A DNA stretch of 64,000 bases from CAVVEQ01 sp963806635 (GTDB lineage Bacteria > Chloroflexota > Anaerolineae > Anaerolineales > Anaerolineaceae), in NCBI GenBank assembly GCA_963806635.1, contig CAWDZA010000002.1, positions 1 to 64,000 of the forward strand, read 5' to 3'. Every line of letters starts with the position of its first letter. Position 1 is the first letter of the stretch. A program made the position numbers and the translations under genes. Of this stretch, positions 51,607 through 62,046 are shown one piece after another. The notes below the pieces were generated by a model. It did not search any database. It had not been told where the DNA came from and worked only from the letters and a program-made list of their open reading frames with translations.

Positions 51607-54010
51607 GTGGTCCGTGATGGCGCTCATGCCAATATTCACGATAACAAGGTCCTGGATATCCGTGACGAACCCTTCAGCGGCTGTCAGAACGGCGTCGGGA
51701 TTGTCGTCGGGCGCTCCGCTTGGAGCACAACCGGAACAGCTGAGATCACTGATAACATCATCAGCGGATTCCAGAAGAATGGAATTGTGGTCAGCAATAC
51801 CGGTTCCAGCGCAACGATCACCGGCAATACCGTCACCGGCGCAGGGCCGACCACTGTCACTGCCCAAAATGGAATTCAGATTAGCAGTGGTGCCACAGCA
51901 ACAGTATCCGGGAATACCGTTTCAGGTATTTCCTACACGCAGGCAAGTACTCCAGCTTGGACAGCTGCTGGTATCCTGATCATGAATTCTCCTTCGATCA
52001 CCGTTCAAAATAACGTGGTCAGCGAATCACAGACTGGTATCTATAGTTATGTTTCAAATGGTACCTACACAAATAACACAATCAGCACAACAACAACCGG
52101 GGTTGGGAATCCTCCCAATGGTTTATTCGGTGCCGTGATCGAAGCTGGAACTGTCACCTTCTCTGGAAATGAGATCACGAATGACGGCACTCCAGGTGCA
52201 TACGGCCTGGCAGTCTATGCTGGTTACGATGATGAGGATACCGACGCGAGCTTAACCGGGAACTCTATATCTGGCTGGGATACCGGCGTCAGCTTTGACC
52301 AATGCTCCTCCAGCTGCGGTACCGGCGTATTTACCGGCATCGAATTCGAGTTCAATGAAATCACCGGCAACACCACCCAGGTCGAGAACCTCAACGTCAC
52401 CCCGGCGGTCCCCGCTTCACCCAACTGGTGGGGCAGCGCGGCGAACCCCGGCTTCGATCTGGACGAATTCTCCTTCTCACCCTGGTGCGCCGATCAGGCC
52501 TGCACCACTTTCGGGTACCTCGCCAGTGATGTCCAGGATGCATTGGACGACCTGGCTCCTGATTCCACGTTTACCCTTATCTCCGGGGTGTATGACCAAC
52601 TCGTTCTGAGTGTCCCCGGCACAACCCTGAAGCTTTTGGATGGCGCGGAGATCCGCCCAAGCGCCGGACCCTGCTTCCTGATCAACGCGGATAATATCAG
52701 CATCGAAGCTGAAACCCCCGCGGGAGCGGTCTGCGTGCCGCCCACGTTCTACGACGGCCTCGACCTGCTCAAAGCGGTCAACGGCCTGCGCGTGGTCAAC
52801 ATGGAGTTCGACGGCAGCGCGGTCAATACCCTCGACGGGCTCAACCTTGGATCAGGGCTGACCAACTTCCAGTTCCTGAATAACTACATCCACGGTTTCG
52901 GCCGGGATGGCGTCCGCTTCACGCCCGATAGCTCCCCCGCCGGCAATATGGTGATGGCGGGCAACCTCTTTGCCAAGAACAGCGGATTTGGGGTCAACAA
53001 CCTCACCCCGGTCAGCCTGACCACCACCTTCAACAACTGGTTTGACCCGAAAGGTCCCAAGGGCACCTACGGCGACGGGTATAACGGCAAGCAGACCTAT
53101 TCGCCTTACGTCTACGCCGACCTGCTGGCAACCTCAAGCGGGACAAGCTATGCCAACAAGGTGACCACCACCGGGACGATCACGTACGCGGTCAAGGTCA
53201 GCGCTGCCAACGCTCTACGGCGCACAGTTCGACCTGGAATTCGACCCGGACGTGCTGGAGCTGCTCTCGATCACCGACAGCGGCAAAATGGCACACGACG
53301 CGGTCTGCCCGATCGATACCCTGGCCGACGCGCAGGATGGCGAGATCAGTTACTGCGGCAAAGGCAAACAGTTGAATGGGACAGTGACCCTCTACACCCT
53401 AAAATTCAAAGTGAAACCCGGGACGCTGGCTGGCAACACCACGCTTGATTTCGTGGACGATTCAGTGTCCTTCGCCTCCAGCTCCACGTTGGCCAGCAAC
53501 TTCATTTACCCGGGCAGCATGGCGGACGTGACCGTCAGCATCTACGACCCGGCCAGCACCACCTTCAACCTGGGTGCGCAGATCCTGCTGGAAGGTCGCA
53601 GCGATAGCAGCGATACCTGCATGAACCTTGGATCCGGGATCGTGAAATGCAAGACCGATAAATGGGGCAATCTGACCCTAAATGACCTGCCCGCGGGAAG
53701 TTACGTGGTCAAGGTTTCGAAGCTGGGTTACATCGACCTTCCCGCGACATTGAATAAGACCCTGGTGGTCAACGCCGGGAAAACCTCCGTCGGGAAACTG
53801 ACGCTGGTGGCAGGTGATGTGGATAACAATGAAGTCATCAACCTGGCGGACGCCGTGGCGGTGGCCAACGATTGGGGCCACAGCGGCAGCGCCATCGTCA
53901 ATCCCCTGGCGGATATCAACGCTGACGGTAAGGTGGACTTGTTCGATTTGGCTATTGTTGCCAAGAATTACAACAAGACCAGCTCGGCCTACAATTCCTG
54001 GAAGCCGTAA
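51607..54010 (+). CDS. Surface beta-helix/cohesin/dockerin protein, C-terminal part (one frameshift)
   Basis: About 800 residues. Right-handed beta-helix repeats (NGIVVSNTGSSATITGNTV and many N-N-T/G-N-T turns) run to about 52450, then a second block with a NWWGSAANPGFDLDEF-type segment and further helix. A cohesin-like domain begins near 53165 (YGAQFDLEFDPDVLELLS); the frame moves one base near 53215 within it. A short FxLGAQI-type domain and a C-terminal dockerin type I follow: GDVDNNEVINLADAVAVAND and DINADGKVDLFDLAIVAKNY, two calcium-binding repeats. It is probably an exported polysaccharide-binding or degrading protein. Confidence 0.8.
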
Positions 54011-54091
54011 ATCTCCGGTCACTTTACAGAATCAATCAGGCGCGGAGGATCCTCCGCGCCTGATCCATCTCAAAGGTAGAATTGTATTATT

Positions 54092-54909
54092 ATGAAAAGA
54101 TTTTTCCTCCCATTATTTCTTCTTGTAATCCTGGCCTTTCCGCTATCCATCGCCGGGGCGCAGGCGCAGGCAACCCTTTCGATCAACCCATCGAGCGTCA
54201 CGCTCGAAGCAGGGCAGAGCGCCAACCTGGCGGTGCGCATCACCGATGTGACCGACCTCTACGCCTACGATATCACCCTGCATTATGATCCCTTCAGTGG
54301 TGGAGATCACTTCCATCGAGAACGGTTCCTTTCTGACTAGGCGGCTTCACCGCCGCGCAGATCCTGGATAAAAGTGCCGGAACGGCCCAGATCGCCTTCA
54401 CCAGCATCCCGCCCCTTACCGCCCAATCCGGTTCAGGGGACCTGGTGACATTCAAGGTGAAGGCAAAATCGGGTGGCAACGCGCGGGTCACGATCGAGAA
54501 TATCCAATTACTGAAAAAGGACGCGACCGCGATCGAAGCCACCGCTTCCAGCGGTACCGTTATGGTGACGGGCAGCACAGCCACCGATTCCCCGCGCCCC
54601 GTTTCTAACCCGGGCGGAGTCGCGGATCCAGGCCAGACGCAGCAGACAGGAAGTGCTGGTGCGCAAAATGCCGCCCCTGAGTCCAGTTCTCCGGCAGATA
54701 CACCATCTTCTGCTGGCAACGGAAGCACACAGCCCACAGCGGTCCCCGCCTTGCGGGATACCGTGGTGCCCGCGGCACCCATCCCTACCCCGGAACCCCA
54801 AAAAGGCGGAGGAATCACTCCCCTGGTGTGGATGATCCCGCTTGGCCTGGCGCTCCTCGCCATCGGGTATTTTGGCGGCAACTTCCTGCGCGCAAGAACC
54901 CGCAAATAA
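54092..54909 (+). CDS. Membrane-anchored cohesin-domain protein (two frameshifts)
   Basis: About 271 residues. A signal peptide (MKRFFLPLFLLVILAFPLSI) is followed by a cohesin domain: NPSSVTLEAGQSANLAVRI, DLYAYDITLHYDP and later FTSIPPLTAQSGSGDLVTFK. A Pro/Ser/Gln-rich linker and a single C-terminal membrane helix (TPLVWMIPLGLALLAIGYF) end in a basic tail LRARTRK, typical of a membrane-anchored surface protein. The frame shifts one base near 54293 and again near 54348; each is cured by removing one base. It lies 81 bases after the dockerin gene and could hold it at the cell surface. Confidence 0.82.
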
Positions 54910-55036
54910 CCATTTATGAGTCCCGGGGCAGCTTATCTCCGGGATTATTTTCCAATATTTATTAGACATCTTTCACCTAATTAGTCGTATAATCATTTAC
55001 GACAGACGATTTGCGCAAGAATTTACAGGTATACAT

Positions 55037-56132
55037 ATGGAAAATATCTTCCTACCCGCGTTCATCACCGGCCTCACCACTGGCGGCCTGAGCTGCATGC
55101 TGGTTCAGGGCGGGCTGGTGGCGGGCTCGCTGGCGGACCGGATCGAAAAGGAGCAGTGGGAAAAGGGGAGGAACGCTGGCAAACGGAAAAAGCTAGCCAT
55201 CCCCATTCTGCTATTCCTGACCTCCAAGCTGGTGGCTTACACCCTGCTGGGATTCCTTCTGGGAGCCATCGGTTCGGTGCTCTCGCTTTCCAGCACCACG
55301 CGCGGGATCATGCAGATCGCCATCGCCGTGTTCATGATCGGCAATGGGCTGCGCATGCTGAACGTCCACCCCATTTTCCGCTATTTCAATTTTGAACCGC
55401 CCGCTTTCATCACCCGCTATATCCGCAGACGATCCAAAACCAAAGACTCTGCCCTCACCCCCCTCTTTCTCGGCGCGCTGACGGTTTTCATCCCCTGCGG
55501 GGTCACTCAATCCATGATGGCCCTGGCAGTGGGCTCTGGCAGCGCGGTGACCGGCGCGGTGATCATGTTCGGCTTCATCCTGGGTACCAGCCCGGTGTTC
55601 TTCGCCCTCACTTACCTGGCCACCGCGCTTGGGTCACTCGCGGAAAAGTATTTCACCCGTATTGCAGCGGTAGCACTGCTGCTTTTCGGTGTGATCACCC
55701 TGGAATCCGGGATGAATTTGACCGGGTCGCCTTATACGCTTTCCACCGTTCCAGCGGCGGTGATGCGCGCTTTCCAGCCTTCTGAGGTTGCAATCCTCTC
55801 CGCAGGGTCTGCCCACCCCGGCGGGTCCGCTGGCGGAGGTTCCGACCCAGACCGCGGGGAGCGGGGCGCATTTGATCACCATCAATGCAAAGAACAATGG
55901 CTACAGCCCATCGCAGCTGATCGCCCCGGCAGACAGCGCCATCGAGTTGACCGTCGTGACGAATAAAACCCGCTCCTGCTCGCGCGCCTTCGAGATCCCC
56001 GCCCTGAATTACTCGGTGCTTCTGCCTGAGACCGGCGCGGAGCAGGTGGAGATCCCACCGCAACCCAGCGGTACGGAATTGCGCTTCACCTGTTCAATGG
56101 GAATGTACACCGGCGTGATCTATTTTCAATAA
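55037..56132 (+). CDS. TauE/SafE-type membrane protein fused to a cupredoxin-like domain (one frameshift)
   Basis: About 364 residues. The first 255 form the cytochrome-c-biogenesis/TauE-SafE-like membrane domain: GLTTGGLSCMLVQGGLVAGS with a Cys, FIPCGVTQSMMALAVGSGSA (the GC/PCG pair that binds metal or thiol) and about six helices. The C-terminal extracytoplasmic part (HLITINAKNNGYSPSQLIAP ... LRFTCSMGMYTGVIYF) is cupredoxin-like, with the C-S-M-G-M end typical of copper-binding sites. The frame moves one base near 55800 in the linker. The following gene is a copper chaperone, so copper transfer is likely. Confidence 0.8.
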
Positions 56133-56139
56133 AGAAGCC

Positions 56140-56358
56140 ATGACCCACCTCAAACTCAATATTCCCGATATGCACTGCTCCTCCTGTGCCATGAAACTGG
56201 AGGGGATTGAGGATGAACTACCGGGTATCCAAAAAGTCAAGGCGAGTTACCATAAACAGACCCTGGAAGTCGATTTCGATGAGACTCAGGTGAGGGAGAC
56301 TCAGATCCTTCAGGCGGTGCGGGAGTTGGGTTATACCCCTGTTAAGCTACCATCATAA
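56140..56358 (+). CDS. Copper chaperone, HMA domain
   Basis: 72-residue heavy-metal-associated domain. The metal-binding motif is MHCSSC near the N-terminus (residues about 11-16), followed by the usual beta-alpha-beta-beta-alpha-beta order. It delivers Cu(I) to a pump or membrane partner; the adjacent TauE/SafE-cupredoxin gene, 7 bases upstream, is the likely partner. ATG 56140 follows AAAGAAG. Confidence 0.93.
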   Translation: MTHLKLNIPDMHCSSCAMKLEGIEDELPGIQKVKASYHKQTLEVDFDETQVRETQILQAVRELGYTPVKLPS

Positions 56359-56451
56359 TTCTTGTAAGGTTGTTTGATTCCCGCCCCGGCACACCCCGGG
56401 GCGGTTCTTTTTCCCCTTCCTGCGCTATAATTTCTGAAAGGGAAATTCAGA

Positions 56452-58679
56452 TTGGCGAAAAGATCCGCTCCAAAAAAAGAGGATGAAGGTCTGCGCCTGC
56501 GGGTAAAACCGGGCGACCAGCTTTCCATTTCCATCCGCGTGGAAGCTCCGCCGCAGGCGGACAAACCGGGCAAACCTGCGCAGGCCAAAAAACCGGGTTT
56601 CTTCGCCAGTACCGCCGCTTGCGATCCGCGCATTCTTCCAGCGCCAGAAAGTGAGCGCTTTCTTAAAAAAAGCCTTTTCGCCGATGGGGCTCTTCATCCT
56701 CGGCTGCGCGCTCTTCACCCTCACCCGCTTTATCCGCCTGCCGGATTTTCCGCTCTATTTCTCCTGCGACGAAGCGCTCACTTCCTTACGCGGGTTGGAT
56801 TTGGTGCGCGACCTCGGTTTCGATTACAACGGCTACTTCCTCCCACCACTCTTCCTGAACGATGGGAAATATTCTCTTGGCACCACGGTATACCTGCAGA
56901 TCCTGCCGCTTTTGGCATTCGGTAAATCGGTCTGGGTGGCGCGTGGGGTCTCGTCGCTGGTTTCCTTGTTGGGGGTGATCTGGTTCTCCCTGCTCGCCCG
57001 CGATCTCTTCAAGTTGAAACTCTGGTGGGCTGGCGCTTTCCTGCTGGGTGTTACACCGGCCTGGTTCCTGCTCTCTCGAACGGCCTTCGAGACCGCCCAG
57101 ATGACCGCACTCTATGCCGGTGCGCTCTACTATTACTTCCTCTACCGTGCCGGGAGGCCGCGCTTCCTCTTTGCTTCGATTGTGCTGGCAGCCATGGCTT
57201 TCTATGCCTACCTGCCCGGCGAGGCGGTGGTGGTTCTCACCATCCTGGCGTTGGCGTTCATCGATATTAAAACTCACATCCGCAACTGGAAAACGGCGCT
57301 GCCAGCCTTAGGAGTGCTGGTGCTGCTGGCACTGCCGATGGTCAACTTCGTGCGGGTGCACCCCGAGCACTACGCCGGGGCGATGGCGCATTACGGATCG
57401 TACCTCGCCAGTGATCTATCCACAGCGGAAAAGGTTCAGGTTTACCTGGGCAATTACCTGCAGGGAATCAGCCCGCTTTACTGGTTCAACCCACGTGTGA
57501 ACGAGGATGTGCACTACCTGATGAAAGGCTACGGGCACATCCTGCTCATTTTTCTGCCTTTTGCTGTGTGGGGCGCTGTGCGACTGGTTCGCCGGCGCTC
57601 GCTGCCAGAGTTCCTGGCGGTGCTGGTGCCTCTCCTCACCGCCCCGGTGGCAGGTGCACTACTCAAGACCGAGGTCACCCGCACCCTGGTGGTCATCCTG
57701 CCTTATGGCTGGCTGATCCTGCTGGGGCTTGGAGGCTGGCGCGGACTGGCTGGAGGGCAAACGGGTGCGCCGCGGATGGATCACGGCCGGACTGGCGGTA
57801 TTGCTTGGCGTCGGGCAGGTCTATATGCTCACTGATGCACTCACCCGCGGGCCGTTGTGGTGGAATGATTACGGTATCAGCGGGATCCAATACGGCGCCA
57901 ACCAGGTCTTCAAGGAGGCTTTGGATTATTCGCAGGATTATCCGGAGACCAAGGTATATATCTCGGGCGGATGGATCTTCCAGGCGGATGCGCTCAAGCG
58001 GTTTTTCGTTCCACCCGGCGCGCCGGTGGATCTGGCCACCCCCGACCAGATGCCCGACCGCATCGCCAGCGGTGAAGACCTTACTTTTGTGGTCATCCCC
58101 GAGGAGTTCAAACGCCTGGAGGAATCCGGCGATTACGCTAAGATCCAGGTGGAGAAGACCCTGCCCTGCCCGGATGGCAGACCATGCTTCCGCTTTATCA
58201 AACTTCAGTTCAAACCTGCCGTACTGGAAAACCTGCAGGCAGCCGCCATTGAAAAATCTCAGCCAGTCGAGACCGGCGCGGTTTGGAACGGAATGAAGCT
58301 GGATGCGGAGCTGACCGCGCTGAGCGACGGCAAGGTGGGGAACCTCTTTGATGGCAACAACGAAACCTTCATCCGCTCAGCGGAGATCAACCCGCTGGTC
58401 ATCGACCTGGGCTTCCCGCAAAGAACGCCGCTTACCGGTGTGCAGGTGCGGGTGGGCTCCGAGCCGGTGACGCTGACCGTGACAGTCAACCCCGACGATC
58501 CGCAGAAAAAGCAGGTTTTCACCCAATCCGAGGGTCAGTCGGATGGCTATAAGGAGATCCTGGTGGATTTTGGGAGCGCTCTGGATGTGGAAAAACTGGA
58601 GATCGCAGTGAAGAACATGCTCTCCCCTGAAAAGGGCTTTGTACACATCTGGGAATTGCAGTTGCTGCAAGCCGAATAA
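56452..58679 (+). CDS. GT39/ArnT-like membrane protein with C-terminal discoidin-like domain (two frameshifts)
   Basis: About 741 residues. TTG 56452 (MAKRSAPKK, after AAAGGGAA) begins a basic N-terminus; about ten to twelve membrane helices follow, with a first-loop DEALTSLRGLDLVRDLG segment typical of dolichyl-phosphate-type (GT39/PMT-like) glycosyltransferases, where an Asp-Glu pair near the first loop is catalytic. The C-terminal part (about 430-741) carries a discoidin-like beta domain (GNLFDGNNETFIRS ... IDLGFPQRTPLTGVQVRVG). The frame moves one base near 56620 and near 57740; removing a base at each joins the parts. Confidence 0.78.
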
Positions 58680-58696
58680 ATATTTTAGAGGAAATT

Positions 58697-59506
58697 GTGG
58701 AAAAGAAACAGATCTTATTGACCAATGATGACGGCATCCAATCACCGGGATTGTGGGCTGCCGCCGAGGCGCTGAGCCAGCTTGGGTATGTGACGGTTGC
58801 TGCGCCGCGCGAGCAATCTTCGGGTTCTGGTCGAAGCCTGCCGGTGGAATTCGACGGGCGCATCGAACCCTCCAAGCTGACCGTGAACGGCCAGGATTGG
58901 ACCGTCTATGCGATAGGTGGCACACCCACCGCGGCGGTAATGCACGCCGTGCTGGAGATCCTGCCCGAGAAGCCGGATCTTGTCGTCTCAGGCATCAATT
59001 ATGGCGAAAACCCAGGCACTGATATCACCATGTCCGGCACGGTGGGGGCGGCCATCGAGGGCGCGGCGCTGGGCATCCCCTCCATGGCGGTCTCGCTGCA
59101 GCTCAAGGATGTGCTCACCGCTTACCTCAGCCACTCCACCGAGGTGGATTTCAGCGCTGCCGGGCATTTCACCCAATTGGTGGGCGGGATGCTGCTGGAG
59201 GGGCGCTTCCCGAAGGGCGTGGACCTGGTGAACGTGAACATCCCGCGCAGCGCCACCCCCGGAACTCCCTGGCGCATCACCTGCCTGGCGGACTTTCGCT
59301 ATTTCAAACCCTATGTGGAACGCGAGGGCGGATACGATTCGAAAACGAAAGTGCTGGCCGATATCACCATCCACCCTGGGGAAGTCTCCCCGGATTCGGA
59401 TATCCACGCGTTTCTATTTGATAAGGTCGTCTCGGTCACCCCGCTTACGCTGGATATGACCGCGCGTGTGGATCTGAAGGAACTGGAAAAACATTTAAAG
59501 TCCTGA
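58697..59506 (+). CDS. surE: 5'/3'-nucleotidase SurE
   Basis: 269 residues. The metal-binding motif LTNDDGI (residues about 8-13; two Asp), the SSGSGRS segment (Ser ligand, about 42) and SGINYGEN (about 97-104, Asn ligand) define SurE, which dephosphorylates nucleoside monophosphates and is active in stress. GTG 58697 follows AGAGGAAA. It begins 17 bases after the membrane protein gene, so the two may be transcribed together. A terminator follows. Confidence 0.95.
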   Translation: MEKKQILLTNDDGIQSPGLWAAAEALSQLGYVTVAAPREQSSGSGRSLPVEFDGRIEPSKLTVNGQDWTVYAIGGTPTAAVMHAVLEILPEKPDLVVSGINYGENPGTDITMSGTVGAAIEGAALGIPSMAVSLQLKDVLTAYLSHSTEVDFSAAGHFTQLVGGMLLEGRFPKGVDLVNVNIPRSATPGTPWRITCLADFRYFKPYVEREGGYDSKTKVLADITIHPGEVSPDSDIHAFLFDKVVSVTPLTLDMTARVDLKELEKHLKS

Positions 59507-59542
59507 GCGAACTGGCTCCTTTTACTTCGTTTGACAATAAAA

Positions 59543-59576
59543 AAAACCCGGAGCACTTAAGCACTCCGGGTTTTGG
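59543..59576. terminator. Bidirectional terminator
   Basis: AAAACCCGGAG (59543-59553) pairs with CTCCGGGTTTT (59564-59574), with A and T tracts on both sides. It serves surE and the convergent CBS gene. Confidence 0.88.
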
Positions 59577-59592
59577 ATGTAAACAGCGGTTA

Positions 59593-60036
59593 CTATTGCC
59601 CGTACCCACGGCCTTCGATGTAGTTCTCCAGGGTTGAGATGGTTGATTCCTTGCTGGCGATCATTTCCTTGACCACATCCCCAATGGAGATCACCCCTGC
59701 AAGGTCATCGTTTTCCATCACCGGCAAATGGCGGATCTTTTTGGCGGTCATCAACTGCATGCAATCTTCCACCGAATTGGAGGGAGCAATCGTATAAACC
59801 TTCGTGGTCATGTATTCCTTCACCTCTGCCGTGATCACACAGGTGCCCGTCTCGACGATCGCCCTGGCGAAATCACGCTCCGAAAAGATCCCGACCAGCA
59901 TTCCCTTTTCCGTCACGAGCAGTGCGCCAATATCTTTCTCGTCCATCAGCCGGAGAGCATCCAATACATTCGTGTTGGGTGAAACCGACCACACATCCCC
60001 GCCCTTGGTCCTCACCAGATCTTTCACCTGCGCCAT
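59593..60036 (-). CDS. Two-CBS-domain protein
   Basis: 147 residues made of two CBS repeats: VSPNTNVLDALRLMDEKDIG, then VGIFSERDFARAI, and a second APSNSVEDCMQLMTAKKIRH, LAGVISIGDVVKEM. Paired CBS domains bind adenosine nucleotides and usually regulate a partner enzyme or channel. The stand-alone form seen here is common near stress genes. ATG 60036 follows AGAGGTGG. Its promoter region and the 300-base gap 60037-60334 hold no other gene except the promoter of the next operon. Confidence 0.93.
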   Translation of the reverse strand: MAQVKDLVRTKGGDVWSVSPNTNVLDALRLMDEKDIGALLVTEKGMLVGIFSERDFARAIVETGTCVITAEVKEYMTTKVYTIAPSNSVEDCMQLMTAKKIRHLPVMENDDLAGVISIGDVVKEMIASKESTISTLENYIEGRGYGQ

Positions 60037-60239
60037 GATCCACCTCTCTTCAAGATGTTTTTTTCCTGATCGATGAAGGCAGCGATGGGTTGACAGAAGC
60101 CGAGAGTCGGCGCGCTTCCGCGCCTCGATCCCTACTCAATTTCATTATACGCCAGGATGCAAGCATCGACTGCCGCGCAGAAACGGGCAAATCCATCCTT
60201 CCTTGCGGCTTTCCCTCCAGTTTTGGTGGAAATTGATAT

Positions 60240-60280
60240 GTATAATATACTTGACAAATAGTATATAATAGTTATACAAT
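60240..60280 (+). promoter_or_regulatory. Promoter and possible operators of the DUF2178-XRE operon
   Basis: TTGACA (60251-60256), 18-base spacer, TACAAT (60275-60280). Inverted repeats GTATA-A-TATAC (60240-60250) and GTATA-N7-TATAC (60261-60277) flank and overlap the promoter, suitable for the XRE regulator two genes downstream. Confidence 0.65.
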
Positions 60281-60334
60281 ATGTAAGTAATTAATTACAA
60301 TGAGTCACAATAAACATACAAAAGGAGCTTTATC

Positions 60335-60787
60335 ATGTCTTCACGAGAAAAACACATTGTCGTCACCCTGGCCTGCTTCACCATCCTGCTGGGGTATTAC
60401 CTGGTCAACTGGATCAGGATGTATCAAACCATCGGGCTGGACCAGGCGACCATCTTCCGCCTGTGGGCAACGGTCATCATTGCCGGTATCGTGGTCACCA
60501 TTGTCGGCACCATCCTCACCTACATCGGTTCCAACGTGGCCCATGCCATTAAAACCGGAAAAGGGGATGGCGAACCGATGGTGGAAGACGAGCGCGATAA
60601 GCTTATCGAGCTGAAGGGCGAATATGCGTCCTATGCAGTTTTTTCCATCGGCGTATTTATCGCCATGCTCAGCTTCGTGTTGGGTCAGCCCGCGCTGATG
60701 ATGTTCAGCCTGATCGTCCTTTTCTCCCTCCTCGCGCAGGTGGCAGGCGATCTTTCCCAGCTGATCCGCTACCGGAAGGGAGCCTGA
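60335..60787 (+). CDS. DUF2178-like membrane protein
   Basis: 150 residues with four hydrophobic helices in two pairs, separated by the loop GEPMVEDERDKLIELKGEYA (about 83-102), where DERDKLIE-x-KG is the landmark of DUF2178/YozG-linked membrane proteins. The function is unknown; such proteins almost always sit next to an XRE regulator, as here (1-base gap). ATG 60335 follows AAAGGAG. First gene of a four-gene operon. Confidence 0.85.
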   Translation: MSSREKHIVVTLACFTILLGYYLVNWIRMYQTIGLDQATIFRLWATVIIAGIVVTIVGTILTYIGSNVAHAIKTGKGDGEPMVEDERDKLIELKGEYASYAVFSIGVFIAMLSFVLGQPALMMFSLIVLFSLLAQVAGDLSQLIRYRKGA

Positions 60788-60788
60788 C

Positions 60789-61031
60789 ATGGAAAAACGC
60801 CGGGTTCGCAACAATATCCGCAGGCTGCGGTTCTTCCAGAATGAAATGACCCAGGAGGAACTGGCGGAGAAGACTGGCGTCACGCGGCAGACCATAAACG
60901 CGATCGAAAGCGCCAAATATTCACCCTCGCTGGAGCTGGCGTTCAAGATCGCGCTTGTCTTCGGGGTGCCACTGGAAGAAGTATTCACCTACACGGCCGG
61001 CGATGACCCTGCTGATGGGAAGAAAGAATAA
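60789..61031 (+). CDS. XRE-family helix-turn-helix regulator
   Basis: 80 residues: a short Cro/C1-type repressor with the HTH MTQEELAEKTGVTRQTINAIE (about 20-40) and the second helix YSPSLELAFKIALVFGVPLE. It is of the YozG type, paired with the membrane protein encoded 1 base upstream. It may sense the state of that protein and regulate the operon via the repeats around 60240-60277 (inference). Confidence 0.93.
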   Translation: MEKRRVRNNIRRLRFFQNEMTQEELAEKTGVTRQTINAIESAKYSPSLELAFKIALVFGVPLEEVFTYTAGDDPADGKKE

Positions 61032-61041
61032 GGAAAAAGCA

Positions 61042-62046
61042 ATGAAAGCTATCGTTTACGAAGAATACGGCCCTCCCGGGGTTCTGGAAGTTCGGGATCT
61101 GGAAAAGCCTGCGCCAGGCAGCGGTGAACTGCTGATTCGCAACCAAGCCTCCCCCGTCAGTTTTGGCGACCTGATCGCCCGGAATATCCGGTCCCTGCCC
61201 GCCGATCAGTTTTACATGCCTTCGATCCTCCGGATGGTCACCCGCCTCGCCTTGGGGTACAGGAAACCGAAGAAGAATATCCTGGGGAGCGAGTTTTGCG
61301 GGGTGGTGGAAGCCACAGGCAATAATGTGACCCGATTCAAGAAGGGTGACCAGGTTTTTGGGTACGTTGGGATGAATTTCGGGGCCTACGCGGAATATTT
61401 ATGCGTGCCTGAAACCGGGATCGTCGCCCTGAAACCTGAAAAAATGACCTTCGAAGAAGCAGCCGCTGTCCCCTATGGGGCAGTCATTGCCCGGAATCTG
61501 CTTGCAAAGGTGAAGATCCTTCCGGGGCAGAAAGTACTGGTCAATGGAGCCAGCGGAGCGATCGGCTCGGCGATGGTCCAACTTGCCAAAAATTGCGGGG
61601 CGGAAGTGACCGGGGTGTGCGGCGCTGCTGGTCTGGCGTATGTGAAGCAGCTGGGCGCGGATCACGTCATCGATTACAGAACGGAAGATTTCACCCAAAA
61701 AGGGGAGACCTACGATCTGATCGTCGATATTCTCGGGAAAAGCTCGTTTTCCCGCTGCAAAAAAGCCCTGACGCCCAGGGGGGTGTATTTCCTGGCCAGC
61801 TTCAAGATGAAACCCGTGCTCCAAATGATGTGGACTTCGCTGTTCGGGTCCCAAAAAGTGATCTGCGCGTTCGCCTCGGAGAACGTCGATGACCTCAATT
61901 TTGTGAAAGACCTGGTTGAGGCTGGGAAATACAAATCGATCATCGATCGGTGTTTTCCCATGCAGCAGGCTGCCGAAGCGCATCGATACGTCGAATCCGG
62001 CCAGAAAAAAGGGAATGTGGTCATCCTGATGGAGGGAATCAAATGA
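61042..62046 (+). CDS. NAD(P)-dependent alcohol dehydrogenase, quinone-oxidoreductase-like
   Basis: 334 residues, medium-chain reductase without structural zinc motif. N-terminal GroES-like part (MKAIVYEEYGPPGVLEVRDL), LGSEFCGVVEATGNNVTRFK near 87, then the Rossmann motif VLVNGASGAIGSAMVQLAK (about 160) and VIDYRTEDF. The missing zinc ligands place it with quinone oxidoreductases/zeta-crystallins. ATG 61042 follows AAGGAAAA. Its stop overlaps the next start (ATGA), so the two related enzymes are coupled. Confidence 0.88.
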   Translation: MKAIVYEEYGPPGVLEVRDLEKPAPGSGELLIRNQASPVSFGDLIARNIRSLPADQFYMPSILRMVTRLALGYRKPKKNILGSEFCGVVEATGNNVTRFKKGDQVFGYVGMNFGAYAEYLCVPETGIVALKPEKMTFEEAAAVPYGAVIARNLLAKVKILPGQKVLVNGASGAIGSAMVQLAKNCGAEVTGVCGAAGLAYVKQLGADHVIDYRTEDFTQKGETYDLIVDILGKSSFSRCKKALTPRGVYFLASFKMKPVLQMMWTSLFGSQKVICAFASENVDDLNFVKDLVEAGKYKSIIDRCFPMQQAAEAHRYVESGQKKGNVVILMEGIK

